From Accumulibacter sp. (GTDB lineage Bacteria; Pseudomonadota; Gammaproteobacteria; Burkholderiales; Rhodocyclaceae), in NCBI GenBank assembly GCA_024235715.1, contig JACKLW010000005.1, positions 310,001 to 374,000 of the forward strand: a stretch of 64,000 bases of DNA. The letters run 5' to 3'. The position numbers and the translations under genes are program-made. Shown one piece after another: positions 8,773 through 17,897 of this stretch (the first letter of the stretch is position 1; the number at the start of each line of letters is the position of its first letter). Under the pieces are notes generated by a model. It saw only the letters and a program-made list of their open reading frames with translations. It was not told where the DNA came from and ran no database searches.

Positions 8773-9945
8773 TCAGCTCTCGCCCGCAACAGCGTCGGTC
8801 GACGACCGTGGGTGCCCTGACGGCCTGATTTGCGACAGCAGCTGCTCGAGTGACCGTCGCAGGGACATCGAGTCGGCCGGCGCAGCACCGGCGTCGAGAA
8901 GCGACACCCCCCAGCGTGCGATCTCCTGTGCTGCTTCGACTTGCGCGCAGTCGAGCGCCTGTTCCGCCCAGTCATGCACCTGGCGCAGGAAACCGGCGTC
9001 GAAGGCCGTCGCCAGGTCGGCTGCTTCCATCGACCGGCAACGCACGACGCCCGGCGCTCCGGCATGCGCGGTCAGCCCGACGTCGCTGTCGCTGCCGGCG
9101 GGACCGGCCCGGCCCGAGGCCGCGTGCGGCGCCAGGCCATAGCTCTTGCGCGCCCAGGCGACTTCGGCGTTGCCCGAGTTCATCGGCAGGTCGAACGTCT
9201 TCTTGAACCATTGGTATCGGTACAGGCGGTTCAGCCCGCCGAGGCCGCCGGTACCGCCTTTCGCGCCCTTGCCTGCGCTGCCGCATTCGCCGGGCGCGCC
9301 GGCATCTGCGCAGGCTTCGAACGGCGTTGGCGATGGCGCGCCGCTGCTCACGTCGACGCCGCCGCCGTCGCCACCGCAACCGGGTCGCCCCGGCGGCAGG
9401 CCGTCGCCGCCCCTGCCACCATCGTGACCGTGCTCGCCGTAGGCGACCGAAAGAAAGTAGGACAAGCCGAATTTCTTGAGCACTCGGCCGCCGAAGGGGC
9501 CGCCGTCCTTGGCCTTGTTGAACGCGCCGTCGCGCGCCCTGGGGGTGGTCGGCTGCAAGCCATTGCCGCCACCCTGACTATCCCCACCCGGCGAACCGCA
9601 GGCCAGCAGCCGCGGTACTGACAGCAGGCGCTCGCAGACGATGCGAATGACGCCGCCGTCGGCGCCCGCAGCGCCGTCCTGACCGGCCTGCCCGGCGTCG
9701 GCCCGAGGCGCGCTCCAGGCCAGCGGCGGCGCGCGGCCACTGACGTCGATCAGCGCTTCGTCGGCAGACAGTTCGCGACAACGAATCGCTACCGTCCCGC
9801 CCGGGACGACGAATTCACCGCGTACGCGCACCAGGTCGGCATCGACGGCAATCTCTCCGATGCCGCGGGCGACCAGCGTCTGCGCCAGGCCGGCGTCGAG
9901 TTCGACGCAGCGGCCGACGATCCTCAGCTTCGCTGTTTCAGGCAT
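8773..9945 (-). CDS. glycine-rich eCIS-linked protein of unknown function
   Basis: 390-aa last gene of the cluster. The first ~75 residues are beta-rich (DADLVRVRGEFVVPGGTV) and resemble in pattern the N-terminus of the gene before it (ADELVVDRSLDLPVRT). Residues ~85-300 are very rich in Gly, Ala and Asp with collagen-like GxxG spacing (AGQAGQDGAAGADGG). The last ~90 residues are helical. I prefer the ATG at 9945 because GGAGG lies five bases upstream; the longer in-frame start at 9957 is GTG. It overlaps the previous gene by eight bases. No catalytic motif; it could be an adhesin-like or partner protein of the 792-aa protein. Confidence 0.6.
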   Translation of the reverse strand: MPETAKLRIVGRCVELDAGLAQTLVARGIGEIAVDADLVRVRGEFVVPGGTVAIRCRELSADEALIDVSGRAPPLAWSAPRADAGQAGQDGAAGADGGVIRIVCERLLSVPRLLACGSPGGDSQGGGNGLQPTTPRARDGAFNKAKDGGPFGGRVLKKFGLSYFLSVAYGEHGHDGGRGGDGLPPGRPGCGGDGGGVDVSSGAPSPTPFEACADAGAPGECGSAGKGAKGGTGGLGGLNRLYRYQWFKKTFDLPMNSGNAEVAWARKSYGLAPHAASGRAGPAGSDSDVGLTAHAGAPGVVRCRSMEAADLATAFDAGFLRQVHDWAEQALDCAQVEAAQEIARWGVSLLDAGAAPADSMSLRRSLEQLLSQIRPSGHPRSSTDAVAGES

Positions 9946-12316
9946 CTCCACCTCCACTGTCGGCCGGCAGCATGTCCACTTCCACGCGGGCGATCGCTGG
10001 CGCGGCAGCCGCCTGGACGCTCCTGGCGCCCGCAGCCATGGTCCGGAAACCGGTGATCACCGCCGACCCGGAAAACTGCAGTTCGAGACACTCGCAGTCC
10101 GACAGGTCGAGATGCGGATTTCCTTCGGCTGGGAGACTTATCCGCCATTCGGTGAACGGCGTCGGCTCGAAATAGACGCCGGCCACACTGGCTATCGGCT
10201 CGCCACCGAAGCTCACCTCGGCCGCCGTGTCGACATCGCCTGCGAGCGGGAACTGGCTCACCCCCGCGCGATGGCGGTAGCCGAAACCGAGGCGCAGCGG
10301 GCGACCGGCGAAATCGAAGGCGCGCTCGGGACTGCCATAACGATCGCGGTAGTGGTCGCTGGTCGACAATTGCAGGAGAACCTCCTTCCCCGGCGGACAG
10401 CGCGCACCGCGCAGGTAGGCGCGCACCTGCGAAACGCGGATACGCGCGTAGTGCGGAAAGTTCTCCGGGTCCATCGGCAGATCGATGGCCACGCTCCCGT
10501 GTGTCGCGAACTGCTCGCGGCGGACGGCATCGAACGCCACCGGCAGCTGCTGGCTCCAGGCCTGTGGCCGGGGGTCGAAGCGCTCGAAGGCCTGCACCAG
10601 ATCGTCGGCGGCGCGGCCGAGCGCGGCGCGCAGTTCGGCGCCACTCATCGCCGGGTCGGCTCGCGCCTGGCCCTCGTCGAGCGCAAAGTAGTGGTGCGCG
10701 GCGGCGAGGTTGTCGATCGCCAGCAGCACCCGCGCCTTGATGTCGTCGCGCGCCCGCTCGAAGCGCAGGCGCAAGGATTCCTGCAGCGGCTCGCCGGCGG
10801 CGATCGCCGCGATCTCGGCCTCGACCGCGGCGTGGTCGGTCTGGTCACGCTCCAGCGTCCACACCATCTGCAGGAAAGCCTGCGCGTCCTCGATGACGTG
10901 CTCCTGTGCAAAGAACTTGGCCTTGCCGCGAATCGCCAGCTTGCGGATCTCGCGCAGGTACTCCAGCGCTCCCGGCACCTCGGCGTCGATGGCCGGCTGC
11001 AATACCGGTCCGACATCCTCGACGATCAGGTCCCAGTCCTCCCCGGCGACGCCTGCGCCGGCGTCCGGCAGCGTCCTGGCCTCGTTCTCGATCCTCGCCG
11101 CCAGGTCGGCGGCTGAAATCCCGGCGGCGACGGCCTCGCGCACCTTGTTGAGCCCGTCGACGATCGATTTGAGTGTCTCGACGCCGCCCACCGCATCGAC
11201 AATGCGCTTTATCGCCGCAATCACGCGGGCGATGCGGCTTGCCGCCTCGGCAGCACCCTTGCCTGCCTCGGCAGCCGTCGCCGCCCCGGCAGCCGCGCCG
11301 GCCGGATTGGCCATGCACACCGACGCTATTGCGATACCGATGCCCAGCGCCGCCGTAAGCGACGCCCAGATGATCTGTTCGCGCTTCCAGCGCTCCAGCC
11401 CCGCTTCGAACTCGGCGTTGGCCTCATTCACGGTCGTCAGTTGCGTCCTGAGCAGCGTGTCCTTCTGCTCCAGCACGCGCCGCGAGGCGACGAGACTGCC
11501 CTCGCTCTGCTCGAACAGGTGCCTGGTCAACCGCGCGGCACCGGCCACCCGGGCAAGCAGACTCTGCGCCGCGCGCCTGCGCCCGGCGAGATCGTACTCA
11601 CGGTCATCGACGACCCGCAAATCGGCTTCCACCGCTTCGAGCGCGTCCACCAGCGCCTGCGCCTGCGTCACGTAGAGCTCGCGGTCGAGATACGGCACCA
11701 CGGAAAAGCGCCGCACCGGCGAGCACAGCAGGCTGAGAAGCTGCATGCTCTCGGCGAAGAGCCGCGCCTGCGCCGGCTCGCCGACACTGCCGCTGACCAC
11801 CCACTGCGCGCGCGCCATGGCCTCCAGCGGACTGCGCACGCGCAGGGCACGGGCAGACTGCAGTACGCCGACCAGCACCAGCGGATCACCGGGCAGATCG
11901 GCCAGTTCGCTGACGGCGATCTGCGATTCCGCAGCGGCCGGCGTGAAGTGCAGCGCATAGCCTTGCGCCCTGGCAAGGGCCGCATCGAGGGGCACTCTGA
12001 GGCCCATGAAACGCAGCGCCAGCGCCGCGGCGGCGTCGCCCTCGATACGCCCGACGAATACTCGCCAAGATGCTGCGCCATCCGAAGCGGCGAACGAGAG
12101 CGTCGCCGGCGTCGGGCAGACAAGCACGCGCGCGTGCAGGTCCAGCGTGCGAACAGGCAGATCAAGGGAACGGTCGACGACCAGTTCGTCGGCGCAGATG
12201 AGCACCGACTGGTCGGCATGAACCCGGGAAAGCGCTGCGGCGATCGCTGCCAGAGAGAGCCTTCCAGGCTGGACGAAGCGCCTCGGTGCGGAGTTCGATT
12301 CGGCCATCGGCATCAT
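9938..12316 (-). CDS. large helical eCIS-linked protein, candidate pore-forming toxin
   Basis: 792 aa, no signal peptide. Domains by eye: beta-rich N-terminus (1-180); long helical part with coiled-coil character (215-315); hydrophobic stretch about 315-348 (IIWASLTAALGIGIAIASV then an Ala/Gly run); a second long amphipathic region (~350-520); and a C-terminal beta domain (~590-760) with repeated beta hairpins. Long helices flanking one hydrophobic segment is the general plan of alpha-helical pore-forming toxins (HBL/Nhe, Xax types), so a membrane-acting effector is inferred from architecture only. The ATG overlaps the phospholipase stop by four bases. It might instead be a structural or adhesion protein. 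Confidence 0.55.
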   Translation of the reverse strand: MMPMAESNSAPRRFVQPGRLSLAAIAAALSRVHADQSVLICADELVVDRSLDLPVRTLDLHARVLVCPTPATLSFAASDGAASWRVFVGRIEGDAAAALALRFMGLRVPLDAALARAQGYALHFTPAAAESQIAVSELADLPGDPLVLVGVLQSARALRVRSPLEAMARAQWVVSGSVGEPAQARLFAESMQLLSLLCSPVRRFSVVPYLDRELYVTQAQALVDALEAVEADLRVVDDREYDLAGRRRAAQSLLARVAGAARLTRHLFEQSEGSLVASRRVLEQKDTLLRTQLTTVNEANAEFEAGLERWKREQIIWASLTAALGIGIAIASVCMANPAGAAAGAATAAEAGKGAAEAASRIARVIAAIKRIVDAVGGVETLKSIVDGLNKVREAVAAGISAADLAARIENEARTLPDAGAGVAGEDWDLIVEDVGPVLQPAIDAEVPGALEYLREIRKLAIRGKAKFFAQEHVIEDAQAFLQMVWTLERDQTDHAAVEAEIAAIAAGEPLQESLRLRFERARDDIKARVLLAIDNLAAAHHYFALDEGQARADPAMSGAELRAALGRAADDLVQAFERFDPRPQAWSQQLPVAFDAVRREQFATHGSVAIDLPMDPENFPHYARIRVSQVRAYLRGARCPPGKEVLLQLSTSDHYRDRYGSPERAFDFAGRPLRLGFGYRHRAGVSQFPLAGDVDTAAEVSFGGEPIASVAGVYFEPTPFTEWRISLPAEGNPHLDLSDCECLELQFSGSAVITGFRTMAAGARSVQAAAAPAIARVEVDMLPADSGGGDA

Positions 12317-14220
12317 TCCGACACCCGCGACTTCTTCCCGCCGCGTCTTGCGCCCCCCTTGCCCAGCCGCTCCAGGCGCGCCAGCGCGGCATCCTGCTTG
12401 CGTATGCGAGCAATCTGGCGGACTGCCTTGTCGTACTTTTCCTGAGTCACGTCGTCACCCATCAGCTGTGCTGCCAGGAGCGCACTCTGGATGGCGTTGA
12501 GCGGTGCGTCCGGCAGCGTCGGCGCGGCTTTCAGGACCGCGCGCGGGCGGGGTATGTCAGGCAGGTCGGTGCGCGGGCTGCTACGGGCAAGCACCGGCGC
12601 CAAGGTCGGTGCGGCCGCGACGCGCCGGCTCTTCAGCCACCGTCCACCGGCGCGAACGGCAAGATCCTGCCAGTCGCGAAGGGTGGCCAGGATCGATGTG
12701 TGATCGAACTCCGTAGCCACCGCGGGCGCACGGAACACCGTTCCCGGCTCGATCCATGGCGACACCAGTACCGCCGGCACGCGTACCCCGTAGCGATCGA
12801 AGCCGAAGGGCTTCTGCGGCTTGCTGCCATCCGGCCTGATTGCCCCCCAGGGGGTCGGCACGTGGTCATAGCAGCCGCCGTGCTCGTCGTAAGTGATGAC
12901 CAGCAGGGTATTGCGCCAGCCCGGACCGCTGCTTACGGCCGCCCATACCTCCTGCAGGAAGCGGTCGCCGGCCGTGACGTCATGAGGCGGGTGCTGGTCG
13001 TTATTCTTCTCGAGAAAGCTCGGCTCGACAAACGAATAGGAAGGCAGCGTGCCGAGCGCGGCATCGTTGCAGAAGTCGGTGAGACCACGAAAATGACCCT
13101 GCAGGCTCGGGCTGCCCAGTTGCGTGACGAACTGGGCGCGGGTCAGTGTCGGCGTGGCGATGCTGTCTGCGTAGACCTTCCAGGTGATGCCCAGGTCCTG
13201 CAGGACATTGAAGATGGTCGGCGTGTTGTAGTAGAGCGGATTCGGTGGCGTCCAGTCGTCCAGGTCCTTGTCGAGGTTGTTCACCCGGCCGCAGGAGGTG
13301 CCCGCGTGCACAAAGGCGCGATTGGGCCAGGTCTGGCAGGGCAAGGAAGCGAACCAGCGATCGCACACCGCATAATTGCGCGCCAGAGCCGAGAGCACGG
13401 GGACCTGCGCCGGACTGAAGCAGTCCATGATCAAACGCCGGTCGGCATCGGTCTGCTTGCTGGAACGAATCGCGTCGGCGAAGTCGACAACGAAACCCTG
13501 CATGCTGGCAGGCTCGCCGGCCGCCGGTTTCTGCGTGCCGAACAACTGGTAGCTCATGTAGCGAAACTGCTCGTGTGGATCCGGGTCGGGGACGATCGGC
13601 GATCTCGCCTGCGCCGAAACGTACGCTCGCCGCTCCTCCGGCACTTCGTCGCCGGACTTGCCGACGTCGGCGGCGTTGATCGGATTCCAGTAGCGCGCCG
13701 GCTCGAGTCCGTCGAAAACCGGCGGCGTCTGTGCCGGAATGTTGTGCGAAGGGTGGTTGCCCTGTTCGGCATAGAGCCAGCCGAGGAGGTTGTCGAAGGA
13801 GCGGTTCTCCATCATCACCACCACGACGTGCGCTATCTGTGCCTTGCCGAGCGGGCGCGCCGGTGCGCGCGGCCAATCGAACGGCCAGCATTGGTCAACC
13901 CGCCACGGGCTGCCCGGGAAGTGTTTTCCGGCCACCTTCGCTGTCCCGTTTGCCCGCACGCGCACCGCCGTCGCCGCCAGTTCCAGGGTCAAGGTCAGGG
14001 AAACGGCGAAACCGGTGCGCAGTCGGCCCGGGCCCACCATGGCGTCCACCTTGAAGGTGCGGCTGAGGCTGCGGGGCGACAGGGTGCCGGAACCGATGCG
14101 TTCTCGGCCCGCCTTCGGTAGTGGTTTGGGAACCACAAAGTACGCCGTCACCCGCAGCTTGTCGGCGCTGAGCACCGTATAGTCGATCTCGAAGACTCCG
14201 GCATAACGAATGCTGGGCAT
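12313..14220 (-). CDS. phospholipase C / acid phosphatase family enzyme, likely eCIS cargo
   Basis: 635-aa phosphoesterase of the bacterial phospholipase C family. Catalytic signatures: MMENRSFDN (metal-binding Glu-Asn and nucleophile region, about 136-144), HPPHDVTAGDRF, TYDEHGGCYDHV and GVRVPAVLVSPWI. The family normally carries a Tat signal peptide; here the enzyme has none and begins with a ~125-residue beta-rich domain, followed at the far end by a basic Lys/Arg-rich tail. Absence of an export signal plus a place inside the eCIS operon fits a loaded effector that hydrolyses target-cell phospholipids. The ATG at 14220 has GGAG upstream; an alternative TTG lies at 14232. Confidence 0.85.
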   Translation of the reverse strand: MPSIRYAGVFEIDYTVLSADKLRVTAYFVVPKPLPKAGRERIGSGTLSPRSLSRTFKVDAMVGPGRLRTGFAVSLTLTLELAATAVRVRANGTAKVAGKHFPGSPWRVDQCWPFDWPRAPARPLGKAQIAHVVVVMMENRSFDNLLGWLYAEQGNHPSHNIPAQTPPVFDGLEPARYWNPINAADVGKSGDEVPEERRAYVSAQARSPIVPDPDPHEQFRYMSYQLFGTQKPAAGEPASMQGFVVDFADAIRSSKQTDADRRLIMDCFSPAQVPVLSALARNYAVCDRWFASLPCQTWPNRAFVHAGTSCGRVNNLDKDLDDWTPPNPLYYNTPTIFNVLQDLGITWKVYADSIATPTLTRAQFVTQLGSPSLQGHFRGLTDFCNDAALGTLPSYSFVEPSFLEKNNDQHPPHDVTAGDRFLQEVWAAVSSGPGWRNTLLVITYDEHGGCYDHVPTPWGAIRPDGSKPQKPFGFDRYGVRVPAVLVSPWIEPGTVFRAPAVATEFDHTSILATLRDWQDLAVRAGGRWLKSRRVAAAPTLAPVLARSSPRTDLPDIPRPRAVLKAAPTLPDAPLNAIQSALLAAQLMGDDVTQEKYDKAVRQIARIRKQDAALARLERLGKGGARRGGKKSRVSE

Positions 14221-14297
14221 GGCTTGCTCCAAAGAACAGGGAATTCAACATGATCCTGGGCAGGACATCGGTGTGCGGCCGTGCAGCCGCCCGTCGC

Positions 14298-14918
14298 TCA
14301 GCATGATTGCCGACCTACCCAGTCGACCCACTGATCCGCCGCGGCGTCGCGCAGCGGCTGCGGCGCGTCGGGAAGGTATCGCCCGAGTTGGATCCAGAGC
14401 TGCTGCCAGTCGCGTTGCGCAGCCAGTCCGGGCACCAGCCGGCGGAGAATCAGGAAGGCCCGTGCCCTGGTCATCAGACCCGGGGCCTTGAGCAGCGGCA
14501 CGACGCTGGGCAGCACGGCCGGGCCAAGGTCGGTCAGTCCATCCGTGGACAGGGTGTCGGGCTCGCGCATGATGTCCGGGTAGTCGTCGATGGTCCGCAG
14601 CAAGGCGTCGAGGGCACGCGGGTCGCCGATCCGGACGAGGCCCTGCGCGCCACGCGCCCGCACCTCCCCGTCGGGATCATCGAGCATCGCGGCGAGAACG
14701 TCCGCTGCAGACGGGTCGGCAATCTCGGCCAGCCCCTGCGCGATCCTGGCGCGAAGCGCGCCGCGCGCCGTGGCAAACGCCTCGAGCAGGGCCGAAGTGC
14801 TATCCCGGCCGCGACGAACCAGTTCGGCCAGCGCCAGCGCCCGGTCGTTGAAGTGGCTCGCCGAGAGACCGTCCACCAGTTCGCGCACGCCGCGGCTGTC
14901 AGGGGGTCGCGGGGACAT
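14298..14918 (-). CDS. HEAT-repeat protein
   Basis: 206-aa all-helical protein with HEAT/PBS-lyase-like repeats: successive units of the form DPSAADVLAAMLDDPDGEVRARGAQGLVRIGDPRALDALLRTI. Such repeats form a curved protein-binding scaffold. No catalytic residues. It overlaps the end of the upstream DUF4157 gene by 20 bases, so it is co-translated with that protein and may be a chaperone or adaptor for it or for the phospholipase 77 bases downstream. Start at 14918 (ATG). Confidence 0.75.
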   Translation of the reverse strand: MSPRPPDSRGVRELVDGLSASHFNDRALALAELVRRGRDSTSALLEAFATARGALRARIAQGLAEIADPSAADVLAAMLDDPDGEVRARGAQGLVRIGDPRALDALLRTIDDYPDIMREPDTLSTDGLTDLGPAVLPSVVPLLKAPGLMTRARAFLILRRLVPGLAAQRDWQQLWIQLGRYLPDAPQPLRDAAADQWVDWVGRQSC

Positions 14919-16725
14919 GGCTGAAGCTCAGGACCACCCGACGATTGGCCCAGCGATTGGCCTCTCGGCTCTGGTCCGCGCCGACCGCCGCATTACCTCC
15001 CTCGTCGCCAGTTCCGGCGTCGGTGGTGGCCGCCGTGGACGCGCCACGGCCGATGATGATGCCATTTATTTGGCCAGCCGCGACGCCCTTGGCAAGCATT
15101 GCCCCTTCGACGGCCTGTGCGCGCCGCAGCGACAGGTCGCGGTTGTAGTCGCTGGCGCCGCCGGCCTGGTCGGCGAAACCTTCGAGCGAGAGTTCGACGT
15201 CCGGATTGCGCGTCAGGTAGGGGAGGAAGGTATCGATCTTGCCCTCCTCGGTGGCATTCAGGACGTCTCTGTTGAAGTCAAAATAGAAGGTCACTGGTTC
15301 ATGCACGTAGAAGTCGCGATGACGTTCGAGTGCTTCGCCAAAGGTCGCCGAGGTCCCTGCCTCGACGTGCAGGTGTTCGTTCGTCACGTGTCCGGCGTTG
15401 ACCGTGAAGCCCCAGTTAACGGCGCCATAGCTGACCATCGTGTCTTCCCCGATGGCTGCGCTTTCGAAGGTCCAGGTGATCACGTCGGTCGGACTGCGGG
15501 TACCCGGAAAGTCGTACATCGACGCCGTGCGAATGTCCGCGGGGTCATCGGAACGCTTGTAACCCGGCACCTGCCCAAGCGGATTTGCGCCGATGCCGCT
15601 ACCGCGCGATGCTGGCTGCTGGGTCGTGCCGCCGAATCCGACGGTCCCCGGCGCCGCCGCCCCCCAAGCATAACGCGGCGACAGCGGGGATCCCTGCGGG
15701 ACACCCGGACTGGCCGCATTCGGCCGATGCAGCACATCGGTCTTGAAGCCACCCTCGATCCCCCGCAAGGGGTCCTCCTCGGTACGCAGCCCGGGATCGC
15801 CGAGTGCGCCGCGCGGCGCCTGCGCCGCTGGCATCGATACCGCATTGACGTCGGCGCCGCTTGCGTCGAGCGTGTTGTTGACCTGCCAGATGCCGATGAC
15901 GTTGGAATTCGGCTCGCCGATTCCCGGAACGAAGCGCAGGTAGCCGTCCATGCCACTCTTGGTCGGCGGCGTATTCAGCGCACCCTCGCGACTCTGCAAC
16001 TCGATCTCGAAGAGGCTGTTGCTGCCGGGAATGATGTAGGTAGCGGCAAAGCTGCACTGGATTGGCGCCGGACCTGATCGTGCGCTCAGCGGGGCGGCAG
16101 CACCAGCACGCGACCCGCCCGATTGCTGGATCACGTGTGCCAGCTCGTGGGCGGTCAGTTCGTCGCGCCCGGGGCCACGCCCCTGGCCATAAAAGATGTC
16201 TGCCCCATGCGTGAAGGCGTTGGCGCGCAGGTCGCGGTTCAACAGTGCCGCCTGCCGGTCGGTATGCACGCGCACATGGCCGAAATCGGTCGCGAAGCGC
16301 TGCTCCATGAAACTGCGGGTAGCGGCGTCCAGCGGTCGCCCGGTGCTGCCGACAAGAGCGGACGGCACGTTCACAGGCGTTCCCGGCTGCAAGCGTCTTG
16401 GCGGCGGCGCCTCGGCCGCAGACCTCGTGGCGGTGGTCGTCGCGATCCCGACCTGTTTCGCCGCCCGGTCCGCCTCAAGCTCGTGACGGTCGCCCGGCAT
16501 CCCAAGCGCAACCGTACCGGCAGGCACCGCCTTGCGCATGAAGGCGGGAACGCCCGGCCTCGTCCCGGTCCCAGGCGCAAGGTCGGGACCGTCGGTGCTT
16601 CCCGGCCAGGCGCCCTGCCGCCAGGAGGAAAAGCGCGGTATGCCGCTGCGCATGTCGCCGCTTTTCGCATCTTTGGCGGAGATCTTGGCACCCTGCACGC
16701 CAGTGGCACGTGATTTGAAAGTCAT
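14899..16725 (-). CDS. DUF4157 protein with C-terminal OmpA-like domain
   Basis: 608 aa. DUF4157 lies around 128-205: GRPLDAATRSFMEQRF, FGHVRVHTD and the zinc-peptidase-like motif HELAH at 193-197. DUF4157 is a known marker of eCIS cargo and is thought to take part in loading or processing. A beta-rich middle (210-460) of unknown fold follows, then an OmpA-like domain (about 480-600: FYFDFNRDVLNATEEGKI ... LEGFADQAGGASDYN). OmpA-like domains bind peptidoglycan; in cytoplasmically made cargo that is unexpected and may aim at target wall. The ATG at 16725 follows GAGGAGGAG; a TTG at 16761 is less likely. Confidence 0.85.
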   Translation of the reverse strand: MTFKSRATGVQGAKISAKDAKSGDMRSGIPRFSSWRQGAWPGSTDGPDLAPGTGTRPGVPAFMRKAVPAGTVALGMPGDRHELEADRAAKQVGIATTTATRSAAEAPPPRRLQPGTPVNVPSALVGSTGRPLDAATRSFMEQRFATDFGHVRVHTDRQAALLNRDLRANAFTHGADIFYGQGRGPGRDELTAHELAHVIQQSGGSRAGAAAPLSARSGPAPIQCSFAATYIIPGSNSLFEIELQSREGALNTPPTKSGMDGYLRFVPGIGEPNSNVIGIWQVNNTLDASGADVNAVSMPAAQAPRGALGDPGLRTEEDPLRGIEGGFKTDVLHRPNAASPGVPQGSPLSPRYAWGAAAPGTVGFGGTTQQPASRGSGIGANPLGQVPGYKRSDDPADIRTASMYDFPGTRSPTDVITWTFESAAIGEDTMVSYGAVNWGFTVNAGHVTNEHLHVEAGTSATFGEALERHRDFYVHEPVTFYFDFNRDVLNATEEGKIDTFLPYLTRNPDVELSLEGFADQAGGASDYNRDLSLRRAQAVEGAMLAKGVAAGQINGIIIGRGASTAATTDAGTGDEGGNAAVGADQSREANRWANRRVVLSFSHVPATP

Positions 16726-16792
16726 GGCTCCTCCTCTGGTCGCTACCTTCTTTGCTGGCAACGAGCCGGCCCTGCGCGGAAGGCGCGCCGGC

Positions 16793-17461
16793 CTATTCGG
16801 TGCCCATCGGCACGACAGGCAGATGGCCGGTTTTCACCCAGATCACCGTTTCCACTTCGGTATACGGGCAATGCGCGCTGAGGTGCGGGCTGCGTAGCCA
16901 GCTGCCCGCCGGATAGCGGCCGTGTTCATCGATGAATTCGCCGCTGAGCACGAGGATTTCCTCGCCGCCCCAATGCCGATGCAGAACGAAACGTTCGCCC
17001 GCCGGCCATTTGACGAGCGCCACCTGCTCGGCTTCGTACGAATGCAGCGGCATGACCTGGAGTCTCCCCTGGCCGGGTAGCCAAGGCGTGCTGGCGGTGT
17101 CGATGCGTACGCTGCTGCTGTCGCCGGGGGCGAACTGGTGCAATTTCACGAACAGCACGCAACCTCCTTCGCTGAAGGGCGCATGGCCAGTGCCGGGTGA
17201 ATTTCGAATGTAGCTTCCAGGTCCGAAATCACCGCCGTCGTCGGAGAAGATGCCTTCAAGCACGAAAATCTCTTCGCCACGGGGATGTCGATGGTGGCCA
17301 AAACGAGCGCCAGCATCGTAACGGACGATACTTGTCGCATGCCCGCTCTCGGCATCCTCGCGCGCCAGCGGCTTGCGCCACACGCCTGGCATCGGGCTGG
17401 CTTGCCAGGGCACGGTGCTGCTGTCGATGCGCACCGCCCGGGCGAAATCAATGTTCAGCAT
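16793..17461 (-). CDS. double-cupin protein (ChrR-like)
   Basis: 222 aa with two tandem cupin units. Unit 1 carries HHRHPRGEEIFVLEG and unit 2 HRHWGGEEILVLSGEF, each with the His/Glu metal-ligand set (HxHxxxEE form), and each unit has the GSWLRSP/GSYIRNSP turn typical of anti-sigma ChrR-type cupins. Function in an eCIS is unknown: it may bind metal or act as a small-molecule oxygenase or sensor. It starts 13 bases after the emfourin-like gene and ends 67 bases before the next DUF4157 gene. Confidence 0.82.
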   Translation of the reverse strand: MLNIDFARAVRIDSSTVPWQASPMPGVWRKPLAREDAESGHATSIVRYDAGARFGHHRHPRGEEIFVLEGIFSDDGGDFGPGSYIRNSPGTGHAPFSEGGCVLFVKLHQFAPGDSSSVRIDTASTPWLPGQGRLQVMPLHSYEAEQVALVKWPAGERFVLHRHWGGEEILVLSGEFIDEHGRYPAGSWLRSPHLSAHCPYTEVETVIWVKTGHLPVVPMGTE

Positions 17462-17474
17462 CGGCCTGGCTCTC

Positions 17475-17897
17475 TCAGGCGCTAAAAGGCGGGCCGGCCA
17501 GCGCCATGAGTGCCGCGCGCACGCGAACGAAGGCCGGCGGCGCGGCGCTGCGCTCGATGATCACCGAATGGCGCAAGTCGCCCAGAGTGGCATCGATCTC
17601 GTCCCGGAAACCGTCGCGCCCCGCCGTCAAGATCTGCTCCGGCAGCGCGAAGAAACCGCCGTCGACCAGCGCGTCGGCAAGCTCTTGCTGTTGCCCGCGG
17701 TCCAGCCGCCGCAGCGGCTGCTCGGGCCACGGCGCACTCCAGTGCTCGCCGCGCGGGCAATCGCGCGTCTCGACATAGGCGAACAGCGCGCCCGCGGGCG
17801 TCACCCGGATGCGCTGGTTCCCGCGACAGCTGATGGCCTGAATCCGGCGGAACTCGATTGCCGGCCTTGCAAAGCCGGCGCCACTCCCGGCGCTCAT
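17475..17897 (-). CDS. small protein with emfourin-like pattern, candidate metalloprotease inhibitor
   Basis: 140 aa. The C-terminal ~70 residues (LDRGQQQELADALVDGGFF, ALPEQ, a DGF turn, then HSVIIERSAAPP and a closing helix) match by eye the pattern of protealysin-inhibitor (emfourin) proteins: helix, FF-x-LP, Asp-Gly-Phe strand, His-x-Val strand. Emfourins inhibit M4 metalloproteases and sit beside their target gene. Here the ATG overlaps by four bases the stop of a DUF4157 protein with a second zinc-protease motif, which supports an inhibitor or immunity role. The family match is visual only. An ATG further upstream would run into the protease gene. Confidence 0.5.
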   Translation of the reverse strand: MSAGSGAGFARPAIEFRRIQAISCRGNQRIRVTPAGALFAYVETRDCPRGEHWSAPWPEQPLRRLDRGQQQELADALVDGGFFALPEQILTAGRDGFRDEIDATLGDLRHSVIIERSAAPPAFVRVRAALMALAGPPFSA

